From contig NZ_JAAIKO010000003.1 in assembly GCF_016107395.1 (NCBI RefSeq), forward strand, positions 372,001 through 436,000: a DNA stretch of 64,000 nucleotides, in the 5' to 3' direction. The stretch's first letter is position 1. Each line of letters starts with the position of its first letter. Made by a program: the position numbers and the translations under genes. The stretch comes from Streptomyces fildesensis (lineage in GTDB: Bacteria > Actinomycetota > Actinomycetes > Streptomycetales > Streptomycetaceae). The notes beneath the pieces are model-generated. The model made no database searches. It was given only the letters and a program-made list of their open reading frames with translations, and had not been told where the DNA came from. Below, piece by piece: positions 1-7,427 of this stretch.

Positions 1-412
1 CCCAGAACTCGAGCAACAGATCTGGATGTTGGGCTTGGTAATGATGAACCAGATCACGCACCTGAGCCCGGGTTGTCTTGCATGACGTGACGATGACGAG
101 CCGTGTTGCTGCATAGGGCCGCGGTCCGCTGAGGAAGAGATCCAGGGCCTTCTTTGTATCCGCCTCAGTGAACTGGGCTACGTGTTTGACCTGGAATGCG
201 GACCATTGGCCGCCCTCCGACAGCCCTGCGATGTCGATACCGCCCTGCGCTTGACCAGGCGATCCGTATCGGTGGCAGGGCGACAACCGTTCGTGAACTT
301 GGACGAATTCGCACACAAGCTTCTCGAACTGACTCCACGAAGTCAGTTCATGGAAGGGCAGAGAGGTGATCTTGCCATCGACCACCAAGGGGTGCTTCGA
401 AAACTCGGCCAC
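1..412 (-). CDS. Partial protein with N-terminal PD-(D/E)XK nuclease-like domain, candidate defence effector
   Basis: Read on the minus strand, this frame is open from about 500 to the window edge and gives a coherent protein whose C-terminal part lies outside. From the GTG at 412 it starts VAEFSKHPLVVDGK. It then shows SWSQFEKLVCEF (candidate active-site Glu), YGSPGQAQGGIDI (Asp) and WSAFQVKH (Q-x-K), followed by TRLVIVTSCK. This E...GID...(E/Q)xK order is the Mrr/restriction-like PD-(D/E)XK signature found at the N-terminus of NACHT, STAND and other ATPase-linked anti-phage proteins. The usual partner domain would be downstream, out of view. GTG 412 is preferred because a GAGG-like stretch precedes it; GTG 433 and 451 are alternatives. 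It lies just outside the outermost tRNA-Gly remnant, so it may belong to a further island. The domain call is by eye; the defence role is inference. Confidence 0.65.
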   Translation of the reverse strand, partial: MAEFSKHPLVVDGKITSLPFHELTSWSQFEKLVCEFVQVHERLSPCHRYGSPGQAQGGIDIAGLSEGGQWSAFQVKHVAQFTEADTKKALDLFLSGPRPYAATRLVIVTSCKTTRAQVRDLVHHYQAQHPDLLLEFW

Positions 413-596
413 GCTGCCTCGCTCGGTCTGCACTGGATGCTCAACAAGCACTTTACGCGGGGTGGCTGACAGTCCGGAGGGCGTGGGATCAGTCCTGAGA
501 CCTCACGCCAGCCATGCGGGATGCTCCGCAGCAGCCGATTCGCTCGTTTCCCGGAGTTGAGGCACGCGGAGGGCACAACAGGCCCAAAATGGTCTG

Positions 597-686
597 GACA
601 ACAAAGAAGCCCCGGGCCGTGAGGCCTGGGGCTTTGAATGGAGCGAGTGACGGGAATCGAACCCGCGCTCTGAGCTTGGGAATCAA
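597..686. repeat. tRNA-Gly(CCC) 3'-half plus terminator, outer copy (att-like remnant)
   Basis: The segment repeats the 3' half of the intact tRNA-Gly at 7120-7193, from the anticodon loop to the acceptor end (640-682, identical over 43 bp). It also repeats the adjoining terminator hairpin and its flank (597-636). The 5' half of the tRNA is absent. It shares four further bases (683-686) with the copy at 5615-5703 that the intact gene lacks. This is the pattern left by integrative elements that insert at a tRNA 3' end. Confidence 0.85.
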
Positions 687-965
687 CGAGTGCTGCGGGG
701 CTGATGTGCTGTCTGACCTGCGAAAACGGGGGCTCGGATGGCTCCTGGGGCGGTCCGGGTTGCACCGTTGTTGACCGGGGTTTTCCGCTCAGGAGGGCAC
801 GGCTGGGGCACGCGGTGGCCGAGGCGGCCTGTCGGATCTGCTCCGTGGCCTGTGCACGCCGTGTGACGGGACAGCCAGGTTGTGGGAGCAAGGGCGCTCG
901 GGAATGGGCCTTTTCCTTCGTGGCATGGTTCGGCCCTGCCACGCTGGTCGTCGTGACGGCCTGCT
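687..965. other. Degenerate sequence beside the outer att-like copy, no gene seen
   Basis: No convincing coding frame is visible on either strand. Just past the repeat, the motif CTGACCTGCGAAAACG (710-725) resembles CTGACCTGCAAAAACG at the same place next to the middle copy (5730-5745). Some element-end sequence has therefore been kept at both sites. I read it as eroded element DNA. Confidence 0.4.
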
Positions 966-1446
966 GTGCCCGACATGCTGACCGCCGACGTGACGACGCC
1001 GGAGCAGGCGGTGGAGAAGTCGGAGCGGCTGTCCGCAGCGGTAGAGAACAAAGGCACTGGCAGCGCGTTCGGCGCGGCGGCCTCGGCCGCCCTGGAGCAG
1101 CGGCGGGTGCTGATCGGCAAGCATGCCGATCGTCGGCCTCAGGACGCGGTCCCTGTGGGCCGGCACGGGTGGACACACGGTGATGTCCAGTACCGGAACC
1201 TGCTGTGGAAGGAAGGGGAGTTGGCCGCCGTCCTCGACTGGGACCGCGTCGGCGTCCGTCCGTACGCCGAAGAGGGCGTTCGGACCGCCCAGGTGCAGTT
1301 CGGCGTGGATGGAGTGTTCGACCTCGCTCGGGTGGCGGCCTTCGTGTGCGGCTACCGGTCCGTGGTGCCGCTGGAGGCAGCCGCGCTGTCAGATGGTGTG
1401 CGCCGACTCTGGTGGAAGCGGATGACGGACTTCTGGCAGCTGCCTC
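966..1446 (+). pseudogene. Truncated aminoglycoside phosphotransferase (APH)-family gene
   Basis: The frame retains the APH/choline kinase-type catalytic loop HGDVQYRNLLW and, 17 residues later, the metal-binding VLDWDR. Next come PYAEEGVRTAQVQF and FDLARVAAFVCGYRS, typical of the C-lobe of Streptomyces phosphotransferases. The N-terminal nucleotide-binding lobe is missing: only about 70 poorly matching residues precede the loop, against about 180 expected. Family resemblance ends near KRMTDFWQLP at about 1443, after which the frame runs on to 1559 into the 3' end of the opposite-strand response regulator. I call it a decayed, inactive fragment, as expected inside an eroded island. The breakpoints are estimates. 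Confidence 0.7.
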
Positions 1447-1519
1447 CGGGTCGGCCCCTCCGCTCACGTAGCTGTCGCGAAGTGAAAATCGGTAGTGCGG
1501 AGCTGTGGCCCGCGAGCTG

Positions 1520-2221
1520 TCAGTCGGTGAGGCCGGGGACTACCAGGCCGGACTCGTAGGCGATGACCACCGCGTGTGTCCTGTTCTGTGCGCCGAGCTT
1601 GGTCAGCACGTTTCCCACGTGGGTCTTCACCGTCTCCAGGCTCACCGTGAGCGCCCTCGCGATCTCCGGATTGGACAGGCCCGTGGCCATGCTCCGCAGC
1701 ACTTCTTCCTCCCGGTCCGTCAGTGCCGCTTTCGGTAGCGCCTCGGCGGAGTCCAGGGGGCGGGCGGTGACCATGCGGCGCAGTGCTGAGGGGAAGAGGA
1801 TCGCTTCTCCCGACGCCACCACCCGTACCGTCTCCGCGATCTGGCGGACCGGGAGTCGCTTGAGCACGAACCCGGCGGCGCCCGCGCTGAGTGCCGCGGT
1901 GACGTAGTCGTCGTTCTCGAAGGTGGTGATCACCACGACCTTCGGCGGTGCGGTGGCCGGGTCGGCGAGGAGTTGCCGGGTGGCCTCGATGCCGTTGCAG
2001 CGCGGCATGCGTACGTCCATCAGGACCACGTCCGGACGCAGTCGCCGTGCCTGTTCGACCGCGTCGATGCCGTCGGCGGCTTCTCCGACCACCGCGATTC
2101 CCGGTTGCGCCGCGAGCAGCATGCGCAGACCGATGCGGGTCACTTCGTCGTCGTCCGCGATCAGGAGGGTGATGGGGTTGTCGGCGGGACCAGCGGCCGT
2201 GCTCGTGTCGGGGCCGGTCAT
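1520..2221 (-). CDS. NarL/LuxR-family response regulator
   Basis: A 233-residue two-component response regulator. The receiver domain (about residues 17-135) has the acidic pair in LLIADDDEVTR, the phospho-acceptor Asp in DVVLMDVRMP, the conserved Thr in VVVITTF and the Lys in GFVLKRLP. A LuxR-type helix-turn-helix (about 165-225) contains LTDREEEVLRSMATGLSNPEIA and KTHVGNVLTKLG. The ATG at 2219-2221 overlaps the stop of the kinase gene upstream (ATGA), so the pair is co-transcribed and probably translationally coupled. The DNA targets are unknown. Being in an island, it may act on the adjacent hydrolase or membrane protein, but nothing in the sequence shows that. Confidence 0.93.
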   Translation of the reverse strand: MTGPDTSTAAGPADNPITLLIADDDEVTRIGLRMLLAAQPGIAVVGEAADGIDAVEQARRLRPDVVLMDVRMPRCNGIEATRQLLADPATAPPKVVVITTFENDDYVTAALSAGAAGFVLKRLPVRQIAETVRVVASGEAILFPSALRRMVTARPLDSAEALPKAALTDREEEVLRSMATGLSNPEIARALTVSLETVKTHVGNVLTKLGAQNRTHAVVIAYESGLVVPGLTD

Positions 2222-3435
2222 GCCGATGCCGGTATCGGCAGGCGGACCACCAGGCGCCAGTGCCGTGTCCCCTGCGGGCCCGCCTCGATCTCGCCGTGCA
2301 GCAGCCGCACGCGTTCGGCGAGACCGGGCATGCCGTGCCCGGACGTCGGGAAGGGGCCCGCGCCCGTCCCCGGCCCGGTCCTGTTGACCACGCCCAGCTC
2401 AAGACTGTCCGGGGTGGCCGCCACGCGGAGCTCGATCGGACCGCCCGCTCCGTGCCGCAGCGCGTTCGTCAGGCCCTCCTGCAGGATCCGGTACGCCGCT
2501 CGGGAGAGCGTCCCCTGCACCTGCGCCCAGTCGCCCGACAGTTCCGGCTCCACCGTCGCGCCCGCGTGCCGCAGCCGGTCGACCAGCTCGGGCAGGTTGG
2601 CCAGGGTGCGGGTCGGTGCCGTCTCCGCCCGCTGATCGCGCAGCACACCCAGTACGTAGTCCAGGTCCTCCAGCGCGGCCCGGGACGACTCCTCGATGCT
2701 GCGCAGCGCGGCTCGCGCCGTCGCCGGGTCGGTGGCGAGCACCTGGCTCGCCACCGCCGCCTGGATTGTGGTCGCCGTCAGTGTGTGACCGATCGAGTCG
2801 TGCAACTCGTGAGCCAGCCGGTTGCGTTCGGCCAGCGCTTGTTCCCGCTCGGCTGCCAGCGCGAGCCGCTCGGCCGCCGAGGGCCCCAGCAGCCTGGGCG
2901 CCAGCCGGCGTAGGGCTCCTGTCACCACCACGCACACCACCGCGGCCAGCAGCAGGCAGCACAGCCCCCGCGTCCAGTTCTGCCGGCCGCCCTCCGCACG
3001 CAGTGACCAGCCGAACAGACTCAGCTCCGCCTCACCACGGAGCCAGCCGAACGGAAGGCTCACCCCCATGATCAGCAGCACCCCACTGACCAGTGCCCCC
3101 GTCCACCCCAGCGTCACGTGCAGCAGCAGCCACAGCGGAGTCCGCCAGCGGTCGCCGCCCGATGCCGCAGGATCCGGCAACGGCACCCCCAGCAGCCTGC
3201 GGACGAACGCGATCAGCGCCCGCCGCGTGGTGCGGGCCAGACCGATCGTACCGATCAGCGCCGCCCAGACCAGGAGAGTCAGAACGGCTTTCACGCCATA
3301 GGGAGCGGACGGCCACACCAGGGTCGGCAGCATGGCGAAAGGCAGCAGCGGAATGCTCGCCAGGGCACCGCAATAGGCGAGGAACATACCCGTATACGTG
3401 GAGCCGCGCAGCAGCGGCCGGATTCCCCAGATCAT
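2218..3435 (-). CDS. NarL-type sensor histidine kinase (HisKA_3)
   Basis: A 405-residue membrane histidine kinase. The N-terminal 180 residues hold about four hydrophobic segments and no clear extracellular sensor domain, so it is an intramembrane-sensing type. The dimerisation/phosphoacceptor region contains LAHELHDSIGHTLT (His near residue 210). The ATPase domain shows the N-box in LQEGLTNALRHG and a G-box in GHGMPGLAERVRLL. Its stop overlaps the start of the response regulator. The ATG is at 3433-3435. Upstream is a divergent spacer shared with the gene at 3575, suggesting the system could regulate it. Confidence 0.92.
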   Translation of the reverse strand: MIWGIRPLLRGSTYTGMFLAYCGALASIPLLPFAMLPTLVWPSAPYGVKAVLTLLVWAALIGTIGLARTTRRALIAFVRRLLGVPLPDPAASGGDRWRTPLWLLLHVTLGWTGALVSGVLLIMGVSLPFGWLRGEAELSLFGWSLRAEGGRQNWTRGLCCLLLAAVVCVVVTGALRRLAPRLLGPSAAERLALAAEREQALAERNRLAHELHDSIGHTLTATTIQAAVASQVLATDPATARAALRSIEESSRAALEDLDYVLGVLRDQRAETAPTRTLANLPELVDRLRHAGATVEPELSGDWAQVQGTLSRAAYRILQEGLTNALRHGAGGPIELRVAATPDSLELGVVNRTGPGTGAGPFPTSGHGMPGLAERVRLLHGEIEAGPQGTRHWRLVVRLPIPASA

Positions 3436-3574
3436 GATCCGACCAGTATGACCGGCCGGAGGGCCCGGGCCCTCCCCCGATCGGGGGAGGAAATCCTCCC
3501 GCCTTTACGCGATGTGCGGTCACGTCCCCCGAAACCAGAATCGGCCCCCTGAGCACTCGACCGGAGGATGGCTG

Positions 3575-3979
3575 ATGAACACACAAGGGACCCAGATGTC
3601 GCCGTACGACACGGCACCGGCCAGGACCGGCGGGACGGTCCCATACCGCCCCCACCCTCAGGGCCCCAAGAACCGGCCGGCCGGAGCCGCCATGGTGTTG
3701 GGCGTCACCGGCCTGGGCACCTCGGTCTTCATCTTCGGCGGCCTGCTCGGTGTTGTCGGCCTGGTCCTCGGCATCGTCGCCCTGGTGAGAAGCGGGCCGA
3801 CACGGAGCGGCCGGGGCAAGGCCATCACCGGCGTGGTGGCGTCGGCCGTCGCGATCGTGGTAGCCGTCCTGGTTGCTTTCTTCATGGTCTGGTACGCGAA
3901 CGAGACGCAGGAGTGCTACCAGCCCGGCAGTTTCCAGCAGTACAAGCAGTGCGTCAGCCAGCAACTCACGGGGAACTGA
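3575..3979 (+). CDS. DUF4190-type small membrane protein
   Basis: A 134-residue protein starting MNTQGTQMSPYDTAP, with a Pro-rich cytoplasmic leader and two long hydrophobic segments. The first is rich in Gly (LGVTGLGTSVFIFGGLLGVVGLVLGIVALV split over about residues 40-72) and the second is near residues 85-108. A short Cys-containing tail has two Cys (ECYQPGS, QCVSQQ). This is the two-helix DUF4190 layout common in actinobacteria; its function is unknown. The start is set by GGAGG at 3563-3567, seven bases before ATG 3575. Another ATG at 3568 belongs to the overlapping wrong frame. The stop is six bases before the next gene, so the two are probably one transcript. Confidence 0.8.
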   Translation: MNTQGTQMSPYDTAPARTGGTVPYRPHPQGPKNRPAGAAMVLGVTGLGTSVFIFGGLLGVVGLVLGIVALVRSGPTRSGRGKAITGVVASAVAIVVAVLVAFFMVWYANETQECYQPGSFQQYKQCVSQQLTGN

Positions 3980-3984
3980 TCCTG

Positions 3985-5469
3985 ATGCGGAACTCACGAA
4001 TAGCGTCTGTGCTGGCTTCCGGTGCCGCGGCGGCTCTTCTTTCGCTGTCGATTCCCGAAACGGCCTTCAGCGCATCCGAGCCCACCGCAGCGCAGCACAA
4101 GCCCCGATGGCAGTGGTGCGATGCGGGCAGCCCCGCCTCCTTTCAGTGCGCGACTCTCCAAGTGCCACTGGATTACAGCGATCCCGGCGGCAGGACGCTC
4201 GACATCGCGATATCCCGGATCAAGGCGGGCAGCGGGAAGGAGCGGCGCGGAGTTCTGCTCCTCAACCCCGGCGGACCCGGCGGACCCGGCCTGGGCATGC
4301 CCGTGGACCCGGCACTGCGCCTCTCGCGGAAGGTGAGGAGGCAGTACGACCTCATCGGGTTCGACCCCAGGGGTGTCGGGCACAGCTCTCCCGTCAGCTG
4401 CGGGCTGACCGTCGACGACCGGGACACCGAACGCCCGTACAAGGCCAGGACCTTCGCGAGGGATGTGGAGCGGGCCCGTACCGTAGCCGCCAAGTGCCAG
4501 GCTGCGGCGGGCGGCACACTGCGCCACCTCACCACCCGCAACACCGCGCGCGACATGGACGCGATCCGTGCCGCGCTGGGCGAGAAGAAGATCTCGTACC
4601 TGGGGATGTCCTACGGCACCTATCTCGGCGCCGTCTACACGCAGTTGTTCCCCCGGCGGACCGACCGGTTCGTGCTGGACAGCGCGGCCGACCCCGCGGG
4701 CTACGGGCGCGGCATGTTCACCGCGATGGCCGAGAGGGCCGAGCCCGCGTTCACACGGTGGACCCGGTGGACGGCCCGGCGGCACACGGCGTACGGCCTG
4801 GGCCGCACACCGGCCGAGGTCCGCAAGACCTTCTGGGACCTCGTCGACAGGGCCGACCGCACCCCCATCGAGGATCGCGGGGCGCTGTTGACCGGTGACG
4901 GCATCCGCGCTCAGCGCGCCGTGTTCGCCCGCGTCCAGCAGGCCGCCGCCTGGGTCGCCGGACTGAAGGAGACGGCCGACGGCAAGAAGCCCAGGACCTC
5001 CGGGCAGGCACCGGGCACCGTCCCTCCGGTGTCCACTCGCGACGTTCCCCCGGACAACGATGACGCGAGCGCCTGGGCCGTGCTGTGCGCCGACACCCGG
5101 GCGTCATGGCCGAGCGATCCGCAGCAATACCGCCACGACGCGATCCGCGACAGGACCCGGTATCCGCTGTCCGGCGATTTCGACGCCAACATCAAGCCGT
5201 GTGCCTTCTGGAAGCCGGGCAGCGAGCCCAGAACGACGGTGAACAACAAGGTCCCCGCGCTCATCGTGCAGAGCGAGTGGGACCCCCTGACGCCCCTGGC
5301 CGGAGGCCGGGCGATGCACCGGGCACTGCACGGCTCCCGGATGGTCACCGTCGCCGGCGGGGAGGGGCACATCGTCAACGGCAGCAATCCCTGCGCGGAC
5401 ACGAGTGCCATGGCCTACCTGGCCACGGGCAGGCTCCCGGGCAAGGACCTGACCTGCCGGGTCGGCTGA
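3985..5469 (+). CDS. Secreted alpha/beta-hydrolase of the tripeptidyl aminopeptidase (SlpD/TAP) family
   Basis: A 494-residue exported hydrolase. MRNSRIASVLASGAAAALLSL is followed by a signal-peptidase-like SIPETAFSA. The family features are LLNPGGPGGPG (oxyanion region), FDPRGVGHSS, the nucleophile elbow GMSYGTYLG (Ser near 215), and near the C-terminus SEWDPLTPLAGG (Asp) and GEGHIV (His). Cys-containing SCG and PCADTS segments suggest disulphides. Streptomyces relatives are mycelium-associated or secreted tripeptidyl aminopeptidases that trim N-termini of exported proteins, so peptide hydrolysis outside the cell is the likely role. The start is ATG 3985, five bases after the DUF4190 stop; the same frame is open further upstream only by chance. 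Confidence 0.88.
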   Translation: MRNSRIASVLASGAAAALLSLSIPETAFSASEPTAAQHKPRWQWCDAGSPASFQCATLQVPLDYSDPGGRTLDIAISRIKAGSGKERRGVLLLNPGGPGGPGLGMPVDPALRLSRKVRRQYDLIGFDPRGVGHSSPVSCGLTVDDRDTERPYKARTFARDVERARTVAAKCQAAAGGTLRHLTTRNTARDMDAIRAALGEKKISYLGMSYGTYLGAVYTQLFPRRTDRFVLDSAADPAGYGRGMFTAMAERAEPAFTRWTRWTARRHTAYGLGRTPAEVRKTFWDLVDRADRTPIEDRGALLTGDGIRAQRAVFARVQQAAAWVAGLKETADGKKPRTSGQAPGTVPPVSTRDVPPDNDDASAWAVLCADTRASWPSDPQQYRHDAIRDRTRYPLSGDFDANIKPCAFWKPGSEPRTTVNNKVPALIVQSEWDPLTPLAGGRAMHRALHGSRMVTVAGGEGHIVNGSNPCADTSAMAYLATGRLPGKDLTCRVG

Positions 5470-5614
5470 ACCTCGTTCGTGAGCAACAGGCCGAGCAGCG
5501 AGTTCACGAACTCCGATCCCCGAGAACCTTGCAGGTCAACGCGGTCAACCCACACCTGGCGCCAGAACGCTTTTCGTGCCGGAAGATCGACATCAGGTGG
5601 GGTGAAGAGGTCTA
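5470..5614. other. Spacer between hydrolase gene and middle att-like copy
   Basis: No coding frame, hairpin or repeat stands out in this stretch. It separates the last gene of the outer segment from the tRNA-Gly remnant. Confidence 0.4.
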
Positions 5615-5703
5615 GACAATAGAGAAGCCCCGGGCCGCCGGCCTGGGGCTTTGAATGGAGCGAGTGACGGGAATCGAACCCGCGCTCTGAGCTTGGGAAT
5701 CAA
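5615..5703. repeat. tRNA-Gly(CCC) 3'-half plus terminator, middle copy (att-like remnant)
   Basis: Positions 5657-5699 are identical to the tRNA-Gly 3' half (43 bp), and 5615-5653 repeats the terminator hairpin with small changes in loop and flank. The shared bases continue as TCAA to 5703, as in the outer copy but not in the intact gene. The copy marks the junction between the two accreted segments. The following 170 bases up to 5873 have no gene. Confidence 0.85.
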
Positions 5704-5873
5704 AGGATCTTGGTAGCTCGACAGGGCTACTGACCTGCAAAAACGCCACCTCTGAGCACTGCTGTGGGTCGATATCTATGCCCGCCGCTGACCCCGTTGT
5801 ACCGCCCGTTGGGGCACGGATAGGGCATGCCCCCGGATACGCGGCAGTCGCTTCGGCTGAGCCGGTGGGTGTG

Positions 5874-6275
5874 TCAGAGGCGGATGAGTCGCACACTGCC
5901 GCCGCAGAACTTCGTCATGTCGTCGATGTCGGAAGTCAGCACCGCTACTGGACTTGGCTGACGCAGAGCAGCCTCCGCCACGGTGGCGTCGATCGCGTAC
6001 TTGTGACCGTGCAATCCCGCTCCTTTGAGCAGTTCTGCCGACGCTTTGGCCGCCTGCTCGGTGACCGGCTCGACCTTGACCCGGGACAGGGCCCAGTTCA
6101 GACGTGGGAGGTTCACCCGGGAGTGGCTGACTTCCACGATGGTGTTGGCGCCGACGACCAGGTCGGCTCCCATCTCGTGAAACACCTGCAGCATTGCGAG
6201 GACCTTCCGATCCTGCGCGATCCACGCTGACAGTCCTTCCGAGTCCAGGACAACGGTCTCGAAGTGCGTGCTCAC
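5874..6275 (-). CDS. PIN-domain toxin (VapC-like)
   Basis: A 133-residue PIN-domain protein, the usual size for a VapC-type endoribonuclease toxin. The expected acidic residues are visible: Asp in VVLDSEGLSAW near the N-terminus, Glu in NTIVEVSHS, Asp in KYAIDATVAEAAL, and Asp in VLTSDIDDM near the C-terminus. The GTG start (6275) overlaps the antitoxin stop in a GTGA, the normal antitoxin-first operon. PIN toxins cut tRNA or rRNA; the target of this one cannot be told from sequence. The pair lies in the inner island segment and may stabilise it. Confidence 0.88.
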   Translation of the reverse strand: MSTHFETVVLDSEGLSAWIAQDRKVLAMLQVFHEMGADLVVGANTIVEVSHSRVNLPRLNWALSRVKVEPVTEQAAKASAELLKGAGLHGHKYAIDATVAEAALRQPSPVAVLTSDIDDMTKFCGGSVRLIRL

Positions 6276-6520
6276 GCGGCGTCCGTGCGGTTGGCGGACG
6301 CGTCTGAGCCGAGGATTTTGGCGCGAGCCTCGGCCAGCTCTTCGTCTGTGAAGGCGCCGTGTTCCTCTTGATGGCGTCGCAGGTCATGGCCGAGCAGTTC
6401 ATGTCTGATCTGGCGAGCCACTGCCTCGGCCACGTAGCCGGAGACGTTGTCGGTCAGCTTTCTGAGTTCAGCCACCTGCTCGGTGGGCAGGGTGACCGTG
6501 ATGCGCGTGGTGGCAGACAT
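6272..6520 (-). CDS. Antitoxin of the PIN-domain pair (VapB-like)
   Basis: An 82-residue protein beginning MSATTRITVTLPTEQVAEL, an N-terminal beta-strand followed by a helix as in ribbon-helix-helix DNA-binding antitoxins. The second half is a charged helix (HDLRRHQEEHGAF, TDEELAEARAKIL) of the kind that wraps the toxin. The frame is open further upstream, but ATG 6520 is chosen because TTCCCC on the plus strand (GGGGAA on the coding strand) sits just before it and the palindromic operator lies directly upstream. It should neutralise the PIN toxin and repress its own promoter with it. Confidence 0.85.
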   Translation of the reverse strand: MSATTRITVTLPTEQVAELRKLTDNVSGYVAEAVARQIRHELLGHDLRRHQEEHGAFTDEELAEARAKILGSDASANRTDAA

Positions 6521-6527
6521 AGGGGAA

Positions 6528-6543
6528 GCATACTGCAGTATGC
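6528..6543. promoter_or_regulatory. 16-bp perfect palindrome, likely antitoxin operator
   Basis: GCATACTG|CAGTATGC is a perfect inverted repeat beginning eight bases upstream of the antitoxin ATG. Self-complementary sites of this size in this position are the normal operators for VapB-type autoregulation. Confidence 0.75.
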
Positions 6544-6690
6544 GCCATCTGATGCGGATGATCACAGAGCTGGGCCTGCCCCCGCGCACGGTGACACCGG
6601 CAGCGTGCGGGAAACCCTTCTGCCCGAGGCCCGGAGACCCGGATGCTGTCACGTCATCGCGTGTCGAGCTGAAGAGGACGGAGACAGTGA

Positions 6691-7059
6691 ATGCCGGGTC
6701 AGCCCCGTGATGATGAACGCGAGCAACGCATCGTGAATGAGGTCATCGTTGATGCCTATGGCCCTGAGGAGCAGGCCATGGGGTGGTACTACTACCTGGA
6801 AGAGGCTCTTGCTTTCCCCTTCATTGCCCGCTGCACGACGAAGCGGATCATTTCGCCAACGCGTGTCGACGAGGAGGTTGAGGTGATGGGCATGGCGCCG
6901 GAGGAGGAGTGTGAGCGTGAGATCTTCGTGCGGGTCCAATGGCAAGGCCACGATCTCGGCATCCCGCTCTCCCAACTGGAGCCCGTGGACGCCGAGGGCC
7001 TGACGCGGCAAGGGGTCGCAGACTGGCGTTACTGGGTGGCTCGGGGCTATGCGTTCTGA
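6691..7059 (+). CDS. CcbP-like acidic calcium-binding protein
   Basis: A 122-residue acidic protein. WYYYLEEALAFPFIARC, then a Glu-rich stretch (VDEEVEVMGMAPEEECERE) and FVRVQWQGHDLGIPLSQLEPV, match the fold described for cyanobacterial CcbP, a small calcium-binding protein without EF-hands. In that family negative surface residues chelate Ca2+ and buffer or signal calcium. The GGAG at 6680-6683 supports ATG 6691. It is the only other gene of the inner island segment and stands divergent from the toxin-antitoxin operon. The family assignment is by pattern memory; a role in bacterial Ca2+ handling is inference. Confidence 0.65.
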   Translation: MPGQPRDDEREQRIVNEVIVDAYGPEEQAMGWYYYLEEALAFPFIARCTTKRIISPTRVDEEVEVMGMAPEEECEREIFVRVQWQGHDLGIPLSQLEPVDAEGLTRQGVADWRYWVARGYAF

Positions 7060-7078
7060 TTCCGTAGCCGCGCCCGAT

Positions 7079-7163
7079 GACAACAAAGAAGCCCCGGGCC
7101 GTTGGCCTGGGGCTTTGTGTGGAGCGAGTGACGGGAATCGAACCCGCGCTCTGAGCTTGGGAA
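7079..7163. repeat. tRNA-Gly(CCC) 3'-half plus terminator, proximal copy
   Basis: This is the reference copy of the three-fold repeat, forming the 3' half and terminator of the intact tRNA gene. Identity with the two remnants ends at 7163, inside the anticodon loop, which places the ancestral crossover there or just 3' of it. Confidence 0.85.
7089..7114 (-). terminator. Terminator of tRNA-Gly
   Basis: AAGCCCC-GGGCC-GTT-GGCC-TGGGGCTT forms a GC-rich hairpin immediately downstream of the tRNA on the minus strand, followed by CTTTG-rich sequence. Near-identical hairpins lie beside the two tRNA remnants. Confidence 0.75.
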
Positions 7164-7193
7164 GCTCATGTTCTACCATTAAACTACACTCGC
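7120..7193 (-). tRNA. tRNA-Gly, anticodon CCC
   Basis: On the minus strand the sequence folds as a cloverleaf. The acceptor GCGAGTG pairs with CACTCGC; the D-arm contains GGTAGAAC; the anticodon stem TGAGC/GCTCA encloses loop TTCCCAA (anticodon CCC). The variable loop is four bases, and the T-arm holds GGTTCGATTCC. CCA is encoded (7120-7122). It reads GGG glycine codons. Its 3' half is repeated twice to the left, so it has served as an integration site. Confidence 0.95.
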
Positions 7194-7427
7194 GCGGCAC
7201 GCCGGTTTGGGGCGTAGCACCGTCGCACACTGTACCGCATGGTCGGCCCTGGGCGTGTTTTCGTCCGGGGCCTTCGTGTTGTCGTGGGGCGGGGTGGGGG
7301 GTCGGGATGTGGCTGCGGGGGGCGGGGGTTGGGGCGTAGCGTGGGCGTCGGAGCGGCGCGTGGAAGATGGCCCGTCTCATCCCCTAATGTGGCTTTTGTC
7401 GTCCACGGAAGTTGGGGAAGGGAAGCG

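Noticed and set aside
514-774. Plus-strand frames with GASDGNRTRALSLG at 514-774, about 5650-5700 and 7049-7339
   Set aside because: The peptide is the antisense translation of the tRNA-Gly 3' half, a well-known spurious product. It appears at all three tRNA copies and nowhere else.
3568-3984. A 633-residue frame joining 3568 to the hydrolase gene
   Set aside because: The first 139 codons are the wrong frame of the DUF4190 gene. The real hydrolase starts at ATG 3985 with a signal peptide.
5470-5614. A surviving integrase or excisionase beside the middle tRNA remnant
   Set aside because: No frame carries tyrosine-recombinase R-H-R-Y or serine-recombinase motifs in either island segment.
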